Origin: Marthasterias glacialis | Taxonomy: Eukaryota; Echinodermata; Asteroidea; Forcipulatida; Asteriidae | DNA: 64,000 nt | Assembly: GCA_911728455.2 (NCBI GenBank) | Contig: OU452224.1 | Span: 28,512,187-28,576,186, forward strand | Direction: 5' to 3' | In this document: positions 63,547 through 64,000 of the stretch, piece after piece | Layout: the number at the start of each line of letters is the position of its first letter | Position numbering within the stretch: position 1 is the first letter of the stretch | Position numbers and translations under genes: made by a program | The notes under the pieces: generated by a model | Databases searched by the model: none | Told to the model about the DNA's origin: nothing | What the model saw: only the letters and a program-made list of their open reading frames with translations

Positions 63547-64000
63547 AATGGTAGTAATTGCTTGTCAACATTTGTAAATAGTACTGCATTTACGGGACCA
63601 TTAACTTGCTAATGTCATCACTTTCACTTTCACAGCATTTTTTCCACACAAAGTTGCAGCATACTAAGTCTATCACAAACCATATGACTGAAGAAACGTA
63701 TACGTGGAACATGCTTCAACTTGATTTATGTTACCAATTTAGCTAGCTGTGATGTCATAATAAACACTGCATACACTAACAGCAAAACTACTAAACAAAC
63801 ATTTTGACATGTGACAATAAAGACTGATGAGAATACATGATATGATTCTACATGTGTTTGACCCTTTATATTACTTCGAGACTGAACTCTGAGAATCTTA
63901 CATGTCATGCATGTAATTGAGATACTTAGGTGGATGAAGAGTTACATTCCTTACATCAAAGGAGAAACCAGCAGGCTATCTTAGGTTAGTAGTGGGAGGG

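Overview
The window is eukaryotic nuclear DNA from an invertebrate animal, AT-rich, with short exons, introns of about 0.4 to 2.3 kb and many dispersed repeats. A TTAGGG-type telomere-like minisatellite, tRNA-derived SINEs with an L2-like tail, a Tx1/L1-type LINE, and an RBBP4 protein very close to the vertebrate one all fit a deuterostome, most likely an echinoderm. That placement is inference; no species can be named from the sequence alone.

Layout. 1-15.6 kb: no protein-coding gene I can support; two inverted-repeat (MITE-like) elements, one LINE-type 3' tail, and a palindrome with an NRF-1-like site near 1.2 kb. 15.6-17.0 kb (minus): an intronless rhodopsin-family GPCR. 17-29.3 kb: no gene recognised; one reverse-oriented SINE and one dispersed repeat that recurs inverted at 51.5 kb. 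29.3-34.9 kb (minus): a non-LTR retrotransposon with two intact ORFs (zinc-knuckle ORF1; endonuclease/reverse transcriptase ORF2) and a 34-nt poly(A) tail. It is followed by a 0.4 kb tetra/octanucleotide array. 35.5-41.8 kb: only simple repeats seen. 41.8-43.0 kb (minus): a frameshifted CR1-like LINE relic.

43.4-56.8 kb (plus): the complete RBBP4/7 histone chaperone gene (p55/NURF55/CAF1 family), 11 coding exons encoding 430 residues. An E2F-type promoter site lies about 70 bp before the ATG and a poly(A) signal near 56.8 kb. Its introns carry a rich set of insertions: an 801-bp foldback element with 373-bp arms and a 9-bp target duplication, a 212-bp foldback just before exon 2, two opposed SINEs, a MITE, a 31-bp tandem repeat, a copied piece of exon 9 and a palindrome. 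A 90-nt in-frame, phase-matched candidate cassette exon lies in intron 4.

57.3-58.6 kb: a head-to-head telomere-like satellite with about fourteen 63-bp units, lying between two convergent genes. 61.3-63.5 kb (minus): the last exons of a REPS1/2-type gene (RalBP1-associated Eps-domain protein), ending in the conserved RalBP1-binding coiled coil; its EH domains are not in view. The genes do not form a functional cluster: RBBP4 works in chromatin, REPS in Ral-linked endocytosis, the GPCR at the plasma membrane.
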